Assembly: GCA_023512835.1 (NCBI GenBank)
Contig: CM042084.1
Location: 56,288,793-56,352,792, forward strand
Direction: 5' to 3'
DNA length: 64,000 nucleotides
Source of the DNA: Taxillus chinensis
Lineage: Eukaryota > Streptophyta > Magnoliopsida > Santalales > Loranthaceae
Shown here one piece after another: positions 9,386 through 21,990 of this stretch. The position numbers and the translations under genes are program-made. The number at the start of each line of letters is the position of its first letter. Within the stretch, counting starts at the first letter, position 1. The notes beneath the pieces are model-generated. The model made no database searches, was not told the origin of the DNA, and saw nothing but the letters and a program-made list of their open reading frames with translations.

Positions 9386-9938
9386 ACAAGTTGTCCTGTG
9401 TGGGTAGGCTGGGTCCTGATATTTGTTTGCGGCCTAAGTCCCGATGATTGTGCACACTACACACGGTGCGAGTACACGAGCATGTAGTATAGACTTGTAT
9501 GTTTGCATGATGTGGAGTGTTAGGGTCACCTAGTGAGCTTGTCGCTCACCCCTACTTGTTGTTTCCCCTTTTTAGGTGTGACCCGAGACTAGTGGAGGAC
9601 TTTCTTCCAGGAGGACATGCCCACTACTCTGATGTATGAGTACTGTATTTTGTATTGTATTATGTGTTGTATCCCGGACATGGGTCCGTGGACAGTTATA
9701 TTTGTATACTGTTTGTGATGTGATGTCTATAGGACTGTTTGACTTATTGTATGCATGATGATATATGGGAAAGTACAAGATTACCCTTGATGTATGACAG
9801 TACAGGGTTGCATGATTGAGACACCACCTGCGGTGTAGTCTCTATTGGTGCTAGTCACTAACCCCTTGCCCTTTCGGGTGCGGGCAAGGGGAAGTCATGT
9901 TCTTGGTTCCGGGTTCCCTAGAATTTGGGGGCATGACA

Positions 9939-10429
9939 GTGTTATTGCTACCAGTGCTGATGAGTGGATTTGGACGTGGTGCCGCTACTAGAGTTGTACG
10001 GTGGTTCGTCATTGTTGTTGATTATTTGGGTTAAAATTTAGTTCTTTTTTGGTACCTTGTATTTATTTCAATTTTTTTCCTATAATTATTTTTATTTTCT
10101 ATGTTGTATTTGATATGTAAGATGTAAAAAAAAGAGAGAGATCGAAAGGAAAAAAGAGAAAAAGGGGGTTAAAAACAAAAAAGAAAGACAGAGAGAGAGA
10201 GCAAGAAAGAGGAACCATATAAAAAAAGAGTGAGTTCGTTATTTTTTTTACGGATGTCATAATCACACACGTAACATTTATTTTGATAGATATTTGTTCG
10301 TAATTGTTTTAGTAGCTAAAAAACACACAAAAAAAAACAAACAAAACCAAAAAAAAATTAACACAAAAAAAAACATAAAAGCAAAAACAAAAAATGAAAA
10401 AAAAGGCTTTCACAAAAATTAAAATCCCT
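9939..10429. other. Low-complexity A/G-rich spacer
   Basis: The right part (10117-10420) is purine-rich with GAGAGA and poly(A) runs broken by single C residues. No ORF, LTR end or primer site was confidently identified. It may include the undetected 3' end of minus-strand LTR J. Confidence 0.4.
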
Positions 10430-11056
10430 TTTCAAACCTTTGACACATAAGTTGCTTAAATCATTTCACACTTCAAACTTAGAAGTTAAGAGTAAGAAAA
10501 AGCAAAACCTTGATGATCTCCTTTAGCAACTTAGGATAAATCAGCTTTAATCATAACTTTGACAAATAACTTAGTTAAATAAAAAGTGTAGCATTTTAGG
10601 AAAACAATAGTCTTAGCCCAATCAAAGCAGTAAAAACAACTAGAAACCACTTTCTCCTAAGATAGATACTAAAAGGGCATTTGTAAGGGTGCTAATTCTT
10701 CCTTGTGCGTAATCAACTCTCGAACCCTCCTCTAATAACGCAAACCACATCTTAATCGCTAAGGTAGAGGATATCCAACTATACCCCAAAAACAGTTAGT
10801 AGCAACTCTATTTCTCACCATTGGTTTCGGTTGAGTCCACTTCGACTAGGCCAGGACAAAACCAGTGATGACACTCATCACAACGTAATAGCTTCCCGAT
10901 CCATTTTACCAAAATAGAGTTCGAAATCTCAACATTTAAAATTTCCACAACCTTTAAAAGAAATTCAAAGGGACAAAACCACCTACCTCTAACGGAAAAC
11001 GAATTTAAAAGGCTTGTACTGCGCATTTCTGATCCAAGGAGACTTCCTGCACTACC

Positions 11057-11133
<77 letters not shown>

Positions 11134-11435
11134 CTCTCAAGCAAGACCGGCGGCTAAGGCTTTATTTTTTCCAAAAATACAAAATAAAACACAAATAAGA
11201 CACGCTACACATGGTCGATGCAGCTAAAACGTGTGTCGACGCGTGCGTTGACCACGATCGACGTGGCCAAAACACACGTCCACCTCACATCGACCAGCCT
11301 CCACGTCGACCATCCTCCTTTGCTCCTTATTGCTGCACTCGAAAATACTAGAAAATATTTATGAAAAACCAGAATTTTATCACCATAAAACACCTCCCAA
11401 CCTCTAACTCTAAGGACTAGGACACCGGTTCTCAC
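10430..11435 (-). mobile_element. LTR J, minus-strand gypsy LTR, lower end not located
   Basis: Read on the minus strand the LTR starts TGTGAGAACC at 11435, next to a purine tract and a degenerate AGGA-type hairpin (about 11441-11475). It has a long GA tract (as CT, 11055-11129) and a donor-like TTAGAG|GTAGGT at 10986. These parts occur in the same order as in the other LTRs. The U3 carries GTCGAC/GACGTGG words instead of CACGTG repeats. The far end could not be found. Confidence 0.55.
11055..11129 (+). repeat. (CT)n microsatellite
   Basis: A nearly pure 75-bp CT tract; read on the minus strand it is the GA tract of the LTR J leader. It is the longest and purest such tract in the window. Confidence 0.95.
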
Positions 11436-12926
11436 ATCCTTCCCCCCTTAAAAGCTTTTTTCCCTCGAAAAGGCTATCCCGTGTTGACACAATTCAACCA
11501 CAAGGACTAATACAAAACACATAATACTTCCCTTTACACGTATACCACATGGCAACTCATGGAACAACACCAAATATGCACAACACGTATGCCAAGCCAA
11601 CGCACCACACCTCATACTTCTTTACACCAACATGCCATAATACCAATACATGAGAACTCCTCCATACACATTTACCACAACACAAGGCACCACCTCAATC
11701 ACACACAACCACACATAAAATAAAACACATGAAAGAATGCACGATGCAAAACAACACAAACAAGTAACACATATGAAAATAAAATAACCAATGCACATGA
11801 AAGATAGAACATACTAAGCCTCTCCTCCCCTCCTTTAAGACTATTCGCCCTCGAACAACTCAGAAACTGATCGCGCATCATGAACTCTCACTCCCAAGTC
11901 TCCTCCTCAATGCCTCAATGTGTCCACAAGACACGAACTAAAGGAATTGTTTTCCACGTAGAATCTTGTCCCGCTTATCCATGACCCAAATAGGAGTCTC
12001 CACGATAGTAATATCATCCGCAATATTTAAATCTCCCTAAGCTATCACATACGCTGGATCAGGATGGTACTTCCTCAATGGGACACATGAAACAAGCTAT
12101 GCGCTCGACTCAAACGCGTAGGGAGTGCTAATCGATATGCCACAGGACTAACTCGCTCTAGGATCTCAAAATATCCAATGCACCGTGGAGATAGCTTAGA
12201 ACCTTTTCCAAACCAGCGTTGATATCTCAAAGTCTAGATAATCCTCTCTGATTGCCAAGAAATGTACACCATGTAGGCACACCATGTAATATCACAATCT
12301 CATCAATGCAACGTTTGCTAAGGTTATTCATGCTCGTTTTTTCCTTGATTGGCAAGAAATGTACCGATTTGGTCAAATGGTCCACGATGACCCAAATCGT
12401 ATTCTTTTCTCCCGAAGTGGGTGGAAGCCCAGTCACAAAATCCATCGTAATATGGTCCCACTTCTACTGTGCTATAGGAAATCGGTGCAACATCCCTACT
12501 GGTCGCTGGTGCTCAGCGTTCACTTGTTAACAAGTAAAGCATCGCGAGACAAACTCTGCCACACTTCTCTTCATCCCCGACCACAAAAATTCTATCAAAG
12601 GGAATGGTACATCTTGGTGCCACCCAGATGCACCACTAACCTCAAAGCATGAAATGCCCTCATTACTTCCTCCCGAAGGGAAGAAATCACAAACAACCTC
12701 CCTTGAAACCTCAACTCACGCTTCTTTCCCAATGACCACTCCTCCTCGAGCTCTTTGGCCTCCACCATGGCGCAAAGCTTACCATACTCCTCATCGCCCT
12801 ATTATCCCTCCTAGACACGAGTATACATCTCAGGCACAATCATAATAGGACTCCAAATAACCTGACCATCACAAATGGATAAGTATAATGGAGCCACCTA
12901 CTCCATAATCCTCCACTATCACAAGG
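11436..12926 (-). pseudogene. Gypsy pol remnant J (integrase region)
   Basis: From high to low coordinates the minus strand gives the linker after RNase H (HLGGTKMYHSL-like), the zinc-binding region ending CFTC, the integrase start MDFVTGLPP...[11 protein letters not shown] (12445 downward) and HGVP. It then jumps directly to the integrase C-terminal [17 protein letters not shown] segment. The part of the catalytic core between HGVP and that point is deleted. Pol ends near 11855 with ELFEGE followed by a stop. Upstream gag, RT and RNase H are missing because the fragment stops where copia LTR K begins. Confidence 0.8.
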
Positions 12927-14316
12927 TGTTAGATCAAGCCCAGAATTTGGATGATGCTAACAAAACCCTATGTAATTTGAACTTAATCCAGACCTACACT
13001 CCTGATAGCAAAGCAAAGGACAGGGTACATAATCCTGATCCGGACAAGAGTGAGTGTCATCAAATACTTGGTATATAACCAAGTCTTTACTTCTTACGGA
13101 ATATGGATCCTTCGTGCGGACTAATTACTAAGAGCTACAGACTAAGGAAACTACGCCTAACACCTTAATTGGACTAAGTCAAATAAATGCGAAGTAAGAA
13201 TCCTAGTTTACAAGTCGCACGGAGTAAGATATAGTTATCACGGAGTAAAAGGCTAAGTCTTCCACTCGAGCGGACTAAGGAAAGGAAGACACGGAGTAAG
13301 AAATCTGAGTCTTCTATACATGCCGAGTAAGGAATGACTTGTGTGGAATAAGGACTGTGTCTTTATTCGCACGGAGTAAGGAAACTAGATACGGAGTAAG
13401 GAATCCGAACTTGTTACTCATACGGAGTAAGGATGTGCTGATACGGAGTAAGCCATCCGACCCTTTAACTCACGTGGAGTAAGGAACTCTCACGGAGTAA
13501 GAAAGCAATGATGCGAAGTAAGCACTCCGACCTTCTCATTTGTACGGAGTAAGGAATCATTGACACGGAATAAGGATTCCATTACTGAATTGATATGGAG
13601 TAAGCAATCACTAATACGGAGTAAGGATCCGAGCTTAGTTAACATGGAGTAAGGAACCTTACACCAGATTAAGAAGATCTTGCTTCAATTTATCTCTTCG
13701 CATTTAAAGTCACCAGCTCATCGCCTTCCCAATGTAAGACAAACTCATTGAAAACCTAAAGTATCTTACACGTGGATAGTCCGGATATATGGACACAACC
13801 TTGATCGAACTTGGGAACTCACAAACGCACTTATGCTTTGCAAACCCAAGACCTTGAGCTCTACATCCGCAGCATTCAAGGCAGAGAGAATTCCGAGGAG
13901 CAGTCAATGTGCACATAGTCCAGAACAATAAATTCCAAGACTGTCTCTCAAAGATGTATTATATATAATGTTACCTTGTACATTAAGAAAAAATTAGTTG
14001 TAGTTGTTGATGTTCGTGAGTTTGTAATAAGCTAATGTGTACTAGAGCTCATTGAGACGACAGAGGCTAAAGTGTGAGTCATTTTGTAAATAGAGTGTAA
14101 GAGAGTCTTGCGGTAGATTTAAAGGCTTTATAAGTTTTAATCCGCTTATATTTTGTTGTACTTATCCTTTGATAAAAAAACAAAAATTCTTCCACTATCT
14201 AGTTATCTTCCGCATTGATTCTATCTTTTAAACAGATAAGTGTAGTGCCAAAAAGTGAGAAAAGAGTTTTCGATAAGAGCCTATTCACCCCCCCTCTAGG
14301 CTCTAAGGGATCAACA
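12927..14316 (+). mobile_element. LTR K, 5' LTR of copia element K
   Basis: It starts TGTTAGATCAAGCCC and ends with CACCCCCCCTCTAGG...GATCAACA, a typical end for Tork/SIRE-type copia LTRs. It is followed at once by a primer-site-like sequence. It is 1390 bp, and its left half is largely a degenerate GGAGTAAG array. It interrupts gypsy remnant J. Confidence 0.8.
13120..13680 (+). repeat. Degenerate GGAGTAAG array in LTR K
   Basis: About fifteen diverged units of roughly 25-45 bp are built around CACGGAGTAAGGAA or ATACGGAGTAAGGATCCGA. The array shares its core with 5875-6300, suggesting that LTRs N and K belong to one lineage. Confidence 0.85.
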
Positions 14317-14333
14317 AGTTGTATCGAGCAAGT
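14317..14333 (+). promoter_or_regulatory. Primer binding site of copia K
   Basis: AGTTGTATCGAGCAAGT directly follows the LTR end. It is a decayed form of TTGGTATCAGAGCAAG, which pairs with the 3' end of initiator tRNA-Met in many plant retrotransposons. Confidence 0.7.
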
Positions 14334-14714
14334 TCTCGCTCAAAGTAGAGATCCTACTCTTTCTCTCTTAACAATGGCCAAAAAAACCAGTATGCTATTC
14401 AACACTCGCCTAAACTGCGGAAGTGCATAAGAGCCCCTCCCCAATCGAAGTAGTAGTGAAAATGTTGACCTACCTCGATCTGCTGCCGCCGCACCACAAC
14501 CATGGAGTTCTGGTTTCACTCGACCAAACCGCCAAAATTCACACTAGAGCTCTTCTCCTAGTGGAAAGCTCACATGAGAATGTTCATGGTATGTCATGAT
14601 CATCTCATGTAGCCATGTCTTCATCAGAAGATACCAATTCCAACGACTATCGTAGAACATGGAGTTAGAAGGTCAAAGACTGATGCTGAACTTACCCATG
14701 ATGAAAGATCCCGG
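14334..14714 (+). pseudogene. Copia K gag, part 1
   Basis: A frame from ATG 14502 contains TKPPKFTLELFS, a stop (TAG), then WKAHMRMF. This fits the copia gag N-terminus in which a TGxNY..WK-type motif precedes the nucleocapsid region. It is cut at 14714 by LTR C of element I. Reading resumes in the same sense at 23940. Confidence 0.65.
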
Positions 14715-16046
14715 TGTCACGCCCATTTCCTTCCACCGGAAAAGGAGGTAGGATTGCCCATGCCCGCACCCGAAGGGACAAGGGGTTGGTGCAAGCACCT
14801 TAAAGGACCTCTAGCACGGGTGCTGTCCCAAACCTGCATAATCGGGCCAACATGCCAAGGGGCATGCTCTGCTCCCAAACCATGCACCTAAACACAAATT
14901 GAATAACAACACCTCATTTTATTTCATTTCAAAGGCTAAATGTTTATTACAACCCGTCGGGGAAAAACCCTATAAAGCCATAAATAAAACCAAACCAAAA
15001 TCCAAACACATAAAACCAAAGTACAACAAGGAAATAATATAAAACTTTCGCCTCAGGGGCCTAGCTCCTCGGCCTTCACCTACCGCTTGCTAAACCCGCA
15101 AAAGAATCGGTTATAGGAGGGGTGAGCAAACCACGGCTCCAAAGGGATCCGGTCTCCCCGGACCCGTCCCATGTACAACATGCATGATATGTGTATGCTT
15201 GTGCTCGTGTCGTGCTAAGGCTAAAGCGGCAAACATCACCCAAGTAACACTCTTTACTCGAACCCGCACCGAAGGGCAGAGGACACCCGCCACCACGGCG
15301 ACATGACATACCACATTCAGGCGAATGTTGCATGGACACCAATGCAACATTTTCCACCTGAGTCGACATGGTCAACCACCTCCTCGGGCGCCATGTCTAC
15401 CCTCAGAATGGGTGTGGACTTGGCCCACCGTCGTGAGTGCTACACCGAGACTCGGGACCACGTCTGGCCAAATCTCAAAAGGGGTCCAGCTATTGTGCTC
15501 GGCCAATCTCACATTTCAGTCTCAAACAGACTAACAATGACGATAACATTACATCTCGACATGTAAGCTCGACAAGATTTACACTTTATCTCGAAGGACT
15601 AACATGGTCGATACAAGCCACACACATCAGCCTCATAGGCTTAAAATCAAATACAAATCAAGCACAAGACACCAGTCGCACAGCATATCATTAAACACCC
15701 ATATACCAGGTCCCACAGGCATTATATTGAATACATGGCATGCGGGCCTCCTAACATTTCATCAAACACATAGTGTGCGGCCTCACAGACATTTCATCAA
15801 ACACATAGTGGGCATAAACAAACCCAGAAAATCCTCGGCCAAATTAACATCGAATCGACAAAACATGCCACCAAGGCCAACATCCATATAGGAGATCACA
15901 CTATATGGATTTACATATATATATAGGTGTATATCCTAAAACAGAGGGGAGTTAGGAAGAACATAAATCCCCACCTCAGGGCTCTTGTCCTATCCTCTAC
16001 GCTAGACACCTTCCAACGACGCGAACCACCACGGCAGCGGCCGGAG

Positions 16047-16093
<47 letters not shown>

Positions 16094-16659
16094 GCGGAGA
16101 GTGCAGCAAAGGAAGAACACAAGAACCCTAAATTCAAACTCAAGCCCTCCTTATATAGACACTACCCACATCAAAACGACGTAGTTTTGATTAAGTAAAC
16201 CCAGGATCAAACGACGTAGTTTTGATCACACAAGTTAGCACCTTCCGCACCCATATAGGCCAAAATACTCGAAATTTCAACATGGTCCTTTGGAGAAAGA
16301 TCATTAGAATGTCAAAACCAAGGGAACCATGCAAAAATATGGTGCACGCCAATTTGCACGTGAATTCCCAATTCACGTGCAACTCCAAATGGACTCCAAA
16401 TGCTCTCAAACTTCACCTAGCCTCCTTGCATCATTTAGAAGACAATCACACTTGCACGTGAATTGGACCCATATCACGTGCACCTCACATACACGTCCGT
16501 TTGGCCTCGAAACCGTGGTAGATAGAGGACATCATTCTAAGCATCTTTCCTTTTGCACGTGAATTCATTTGAGCCCATTCACTAGGTCAAAATCTAGAAA
16601 AACTCTACTCAAGGCAAACCGTGACTAACTTTGACTAACTCAAGGTACGGGTCCTTACA
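14715..16659 (-). mobile_element. LTR C, 3' LTR of element I
   Basis: On the minus strand it starts TGTAAGGACCCGTACC beside the polypurine tract and ends GGGCGTGACA. It has the U3 inverted repeat (16356-16380, arms GCACGTGAATT/AATTCACGTGC), twin palindromes (first at 16170-16191), TATATAAGG, a GA tract and the hairpin near 15884-15908. Its donor-like site is CTGAG|GTGGGG at 15974. The acceptor AG seen in LTR D is lost here by a one-base deletion near 15097. Confidence 0.9.
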
Positions 16660-16693
16660 TCCTCTCCCCTTAAGACTTTTCGTCCTCGAAAAG
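16660..16693 (-). promoter_or_regulatory. Hairpin plus polypurine tract of element I
   Basis: On the minus strand CTTTTCG-AGGA-CGAAAAG (16676-16693) is followed by TCTTAAGGGGAGAGGA touching LTR C. It has the same layout as at 1301-1335. Confidence 0.85.
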
Positions 16694-19600
16694 AAAAGGT
16701 GAAATGAAAGAAAACAATCACAACCAAAGCATAGGCCTCTAACACCCTCTAGCACAAATTAATACACAACAAATCACGATTATTTCACACATTTATACAC
16801 TCTACATGGTCATAACTAGTTGGGCAAGTACCCGATTATGTTGAAGTTTGATGCTTGCCCTCCTCCCTCCTTCAGAGTTGTTGGTCCTCGAGCGGATCGG
16901 GATAATGAGCACGCATCTCGGTCTCACGCTCCCAGGTCTCTTCCTCCAGCCCTCGGTGTTGCCACAACACCCGAACCAACGGAATAGTCTTTCCTTGGAG
17001 CTGCTTTTCCGCTTATCGACAATACGAATGGGTGTCTCGACAACGGACACATCCTCTCCAAGATCCAGGGTACCCCAATCTAGCACGTGGGTGGGATCTG
17101 ATGATATTTCCGCAACCGGGATACATGGAAAACATTATGAACTCGCTCAAACGAGGTGGTAACGCCCAACCTATAAGCAACAGTCCAACTCTGCTCAAAA
17201 TCTCGAACGGTCCAATGTACCGAGGGGACAACTTGGACCCGGTCCCAAATCTCTTATGCCCTCTCGTGGAGAAACACGAAGGAATACGTGGTCTCCCACC
17301 AAAAACTCCAACGGTCGGCGTCGGCGATCCGCATAAGACTTGTCGCTCCTAGTCGTAAGAAGGCGTTGCGAATCAGTTTGAACTTTTGCCGTAGCCTCCT
17401 GGACCAATTGAGGTCCTAACAAAGTGCCTCTCCTTAGCCGCCCAACATAATGGAGACCGACACGGTCGGCATACAATGCCTCAAACGGGGCCATCCCAAT
17501 CGAAGGCCGGTACTGTTATTATAGGCAAACTCCACCCGAGAGGAAGGTGGGAAGCCCATGATCCGCCAAAATCAAGTACACAAGCCCTCGACAAGTCTTC
17601 CAATGTTTGAATGGTCCTCTCGGACTGACCATCGGTCTCGGGATGGAATGCGGTACTCAAATTAAGTCGGGTTCCCAATGCTTCCGCAGACCTCCCCAAA
17701 ACCGGGATGTAAACCGCGCATCCCTCGTCGGAACAATAGACAAGGGCACTCCGTGCAAGCGGACAATCTCATCAACATACAACCGGCTAACGTGCCGATA
17801 GAGTCGCGCTCTCAATTGCCAAGAAATGGGCTGACTTAGTCAAGCGGTCCACTATGACCCAAATCATGTCCTTCCTCCCGAAGTGGTAGGAAGTCTGTCA
17901 CGAAGTCCATGGTAATACGCTCCCACTTCCACTCACTCATGAGTAAAGGCTGCAATTGACCAACGGGTCGTTGGTGTTCGCCTCACTTGCGAGTAAGGCA
18001 CTGAAACAAACTGCGACACTGCGTTTCGGTCCCGGCCACCAGAATCGTACGCGAACGGCATGATACATCTTAGTTCCTCCTCGGATGTACGGCTAAACGG
18101 GATGATGAAACTCCTCGGGACATCCTCACGCAAGGGAGGTGGTACTACGCACGCCTGAAATTTCAGCTCATGCTCAACTCCTTCTTGTCCGGTCTTCACA
18201 GGCTCTCCGGCCTCATCCGGGCCCGGATCACCTCAAGTCCACGTCGCCTAACTGTCCCTCACGGACACGCCGATATAACTCGGGTATCACGGTGAGGACA
18301 CAGGATAGCTCCCTCATCGTCGACGGTTGCACTGCGTCGCCAACTGCTCCATCATTTTCCATTCTCTCATGGAAACCTCGGCTTTTCCCTTTCTACTTGG
18401 CGCGTCGGGTTACTAAATTTCCTCCCGGGCGTGTAGAGAGCGTGAAGTCAAACATTTGCAGGTACTCGACCCACCTCCCGTTGTCGCAAATTTAGGTCTC
18501 TGCAGTGAAGATATCTTGTAGGCTTTTGTGGTCGGTATATACCACAAATTTCTCTCCCAAGTGTAATGTCGCCAAGACTTCAGGGCAAAAATAACCGTTG
18601 CTAACTCCAGGTCGTGTGTTGGGTAGTTTTGCTCATGGGACTTCACTGTCGCGAGCCATATGCTATGACTTGGCGTTCTTGCATCGAACACACCCGGCCA
18701 ACGCGAACGCATCACAATACACCTCGAATGGCACTCCCTCCTGCGGTAGCTCAACATCGGTGCAGTAGGGGGCGAGTCTTCAACTCCTCGAATGCCTGCC
18801 GGCACTTGTCCGTCCACTCGAATTTGGCTCCCTTCCGTGTAAGAGCTGTCATGGGCGCCGCCAACCGAGAAAATCCTTCCACAAACGCCAGTATACTGCC
18901 GACCCAAGAAACTCCGGATCTCAAAAACATTTGTGGGCCTCTTCCCGAGATGCTACGGACTCAATCTTGGTTGGGTCCACTCTAACTCCTTCGGATACTA
19001 CATGCCCAAGAAAATGCACCTCTCGATCCAGAAGTCACACTTGCTAAATTTAGCATACAAGTGATGATCTCGTAGTACTGCAGCACCACGGCCAAGTGCT
19101 CCTCATGCTCACCTTGGGTTTTGGAGTACACAAGGATGTCGTCAATGAATACCACCACGAAGGAATCCAGGTATGGGGCAAACACCTGATTCATTAGATG
19201 CATGAACACAGAGTGCGTTCGTGAGCCCAAAAGGCATCATAGCCACTCATAGTGTCCGTACCGCACCTGAACGCCGTCTTAGGGATGTCTTCGCTCCTGA
19301 CCTCAATTGATGATATCCCGAACGCAGATCGATTTTTGAGAACCATCGTGCTCCACTCACTGGTCGAATAAGTCATCAATCCGCGGCAAAGGGTACTTGT
19401 TCTTTACCGTTACTTGATTCAACCTCATAATCAATGCAAAGTCGCAACGAACCATCCGCTTCTTAGCAAACAAGACCGGTGCACCCCAAGGTGAGGTACT
19501 AGGACGGATAAAACCTTTATCTCCCGGTTCCTTTATCCGCTCCGAAGCTCCCGCAACTCAGCAGGTCCCATCCGGTATGCTACTTGTGAGATGGGTCCCA

Positions 19601-20170
19601 CTCTGGCAACATTCAATCGTGAACTCGACACTTCGTGTGGAGGCAACTCCAACAACTCCCAGGGAAAGACATCCTGGAAATTCTCGACTACATCTGGCCA
19701 CACCTTTTCTCTAAGTTACCTTCCTCCTCAAAGGTTAGGGTGGCAAGCCTATGGGTAATATTGCCCCATAGCTCTCTCATCGGTCCGGTCTCCTCCCAAG
19801 ATCCCTATCCCATTCACCCACTAGGGTACGGGAAGATCTGTGGGTGTAGTAAACGATACTCGTCGCTATAGCGGTCAATCTTAGCCTGAAAGGCCATCAA
19901 CCAGGCCCATCCCCGAATCAAACTAAAGGTCCTCATGGGCATTACATACAAATCAAATGAGAGGTCAACCTCTCCTATCGTAAGCGCACACTCGACACAT
20001 TTGGTGGATCAACTCCACTCCTCCCATTGGGGACTCGCCCTCGCAGGTCTATCGGCCTCCACACAATCAAGTCCAAGGCTCTCCACCAAGGACTTAGCAA
20101 TCAGGGAGCACGAAGCTCCGGTATCAAACAATGCAGACAACGGTCTGGGATATTAAAATAGTACTTCGAA
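16694..20170 (-). pseudogene. Element I pol (protease, RT, RNase H, integrase), broken
   Basis: From high to low coordinates: protease region around 20100-20160; RT with [17 protein letters not shown] and the intact catalytic FIDD followed by ILVYSK (around 19120-19230); RNase H with KSHEQNYPTHDLELA (around 18600); integrase with zinc-binding and core pieces at 17480-18200; and an integrase C-terminal region with LSPRYIGPFEILSRVG near 17200. Pol ends near 16880 with a decayed EDQQ-type tail. Order RT-RNase H-integrase marks Ty3/gypsy. Frameshifts and stops occur in every domain, so it is not functional as it stands. Confidence 0.85.
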
Positions 20171-21570
20171 CCACCGAAGGTCCAGCTCCACCTTCCTCGG
20201 AGGGTGATGGTAATTCCTCCATTTCACTGGTGCTGAGGTAAGCGCAACACCCTGCCTTGGCTCGCCCCACCACTAGCCTCACTTGCCTTCCCTTTTGCCC
20301 TGCCTCGCAGTCCACCGGGACGCCCTCCGATCCTCCTTGTGGTTGCCTCTCCCCCGTGGCCTAGTGTGATTGGAACCACTGACCGGCCTGCCACGAATGT
20401 GCCGGCTTAGGGGGCCGGGCTGAAATTGGGTCCCACCCCCTCTTGTGCTAAGCTTCCGGCTCCCCGGCTGCTCCCCCTTGCCGAAACACACCTTGCTGAT
20501 GTGTCCCACCTTCCCACGGCTATGACACGTCAAGTCTGTTTGGGGCACTCACGTTGACGTGCCCGACAGCCACACGGTACACCCGCTTGGGAAGTTCCCA
20601 GCAAGACTGTCCCCTCCAAGGTAACGGGATCCGGGCGGAGCCATTGAAGCTTGGCCCCCATCCTTGGGAAAAGTCCCACTCCCGGGCTCAACCTTCCGCC
20701 TCTTGGTATCACCGTGCTTGTCGCGCACGCTTTGCCCCATCCGCTCCTTGGTGAGCCTGTCTTCCTCCTCTAATCCTCTCTCAACAATCTTGGCGGTGTC
20801 CACGACTTCAAAGATAGGTCTTCGTCGCAGATCTCCACCCTTTGCTTCAGGGGCAGGTTTGAGACCCATGGTAAACTTATGGGCCTTCAGGTCCTCCCTT
20901 GATATTGCTTCGAGCAAACCGACTCAGCCCTGGGAATCTCGCCATACTGCCATCGGGCGATCCTTGCTTCAGCTGCGAACTCCTCCTGTTCGCACCGCAA
21001 TGACTCGGAAAGAACTCCTCATGGAACAGCCGAGGAACTCGTTCCGGGCCATGGTCTCCATGTCCCGGCTTCCCGAGATGCTAAGCCACCATTCCAGGGC
21101 TTCCTCCTCCAACTGCCGGGCCGCTAGTCTCACTTTGTCTTCCTCCCGGGTCGAAGAAAGGAGAACACATGCTCGTCCGCCGCAGCCGCTGCTCTCCGCT
21201 CCTAGAGGTTCGGTCCTCCCTTGAACCTTGGTGGATGTTCCTTTCGGAACTGCGTCAACACGTCTCCCCTCTTCCCGCCTCACCGGCCCTTCCTCGCTTA
21301 CACGGAGGTTCCGCTCACGGGTGGAGGGGTGGACTGCTGTCGTGCCATCATCTCCTGGCGCACCTCGTTTTAGGATCTCTCCCCCGAGGTCCTCACGCAT
21401 GCCTTGCACGTTCTCACCAGGGCCCGGACTTGGGCCATGATCCGCTCCGGGATCATCGCCCTCAATATGTTGTCCTCTTCCTCTCCCAAAGACGGGCGAA
21501 AGATTCATCTTCTACAACTGGAGTAGCTCGGGTTACTCTCCTAGGAGGCATAGTCTACCTAATTTAAACC
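20171..21570 (-). pseudogene. Element I gag, broken
   Basis: Translation starts at an MPPRRVTRATP-like N-terminus near 21550, runs through an acidic/Arg-rich segment (MNLSPVFGRGRGQH in a shifted frame) and into the gag core with LEEEALEWWLSISGSRDMETM near 21090. The nucleocapsid zinc knuckle lies around 20480-20560, where CHSRGKVGHISKVC is visible. Several frameshifts separate the parts. The plus-strand ORFs over this stretch are antisense shadows of it. Confidence 0.8.
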
Positions 21571-21975
21571 AAACTAGGATCAGCTTCTCTCAAGCTCCCA
21601 CACCCCTCATCCCCATGGGTCATGAGGTACTCAAGCAACATTTTACATTTAAACACACAGAAAGTCACTAAGTACACAAGCGGCTATTCATAGCAACAAG
21701 TCTCCTAAAATCACCGAATTTCACAAAGAACAAGTTTCAAGAATATAGCATGTCCAATCACAATACTCATACAGAATTAAACTAGTGCCCTAATGCCAAC
21801 GCATGTATGCACCCTCAACCCAAATGCAAGTGCCTACTCCTTGGTCTAACTACCCCCGAGTACACCCCGAAAACCAGATAGGACCACGTTGATCGGGCGT
21901 GTCCTATACTGCCTCCTAAGAGTCTCGGGCGACCCGGCCTCCCCACTATCCTAGGTCCACTAGACCATGAACTAT

Positions 21976-21987
21976 CGCTCGATACCA
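21976..21987 (-). promoter_or_regulatory. Primer binding site of element I
   Basis: Read on the minus strand TGGTATCGAGCG follows LTR D after a 3-nt spacer. It is a near match to the initiator tRNA-Met primer site. Confidence 0.8.
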
Positions 21988-21990
21988 TAT

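Larger units (their letters stand above)
8243..9575 (+). other. Intron-like segment within LTR B
   Basis: The donor TCTAG|GTAGGT is followed after 1.3 kb by CGCTCACC and a pyrimidine tract ending TTTTTAG|GTGTGAC. The acceptor region matches the other LTRs even though the rest of this LTR is divergent. It contains two private tandem repeats. Confidence 0.5.
7780..9938 (+). mobile_element. LTR B, divergent Tekay-like gypsy LTR
   Basis: It begins TGTAAAGACT after a polypurine tract and ends GGGGCATGACA, with length 2159 bp. It has a TATA box (TATATAAA, 8099-8106) but lacks the twin CAAAACTACGTCGTTTTG palindromes and the CCATATAGG hairpin. It keeps the intron-like segment. A sequence faintly like the primer site follows at 9941, so a compound LTR-internal-LTR array is possible. 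Confidence 0.75.

Noticed and set aside
10808..11140. Minus-strand ORF with a long Arg-Glu repeat
   Set aside because: It is translation of the CT/GA microsatellite in the LTR J leader. The same holds for Arg-Glu or Ser-Leu ORFs at 15911-16184, 39222-39555 and 45227-45475.
20664..21567. Plus-strand ORFs of 132-186 codons
   Set aside because: They are antisense to the gag of minus-strand element I; gag motifs are clear on the other strand.
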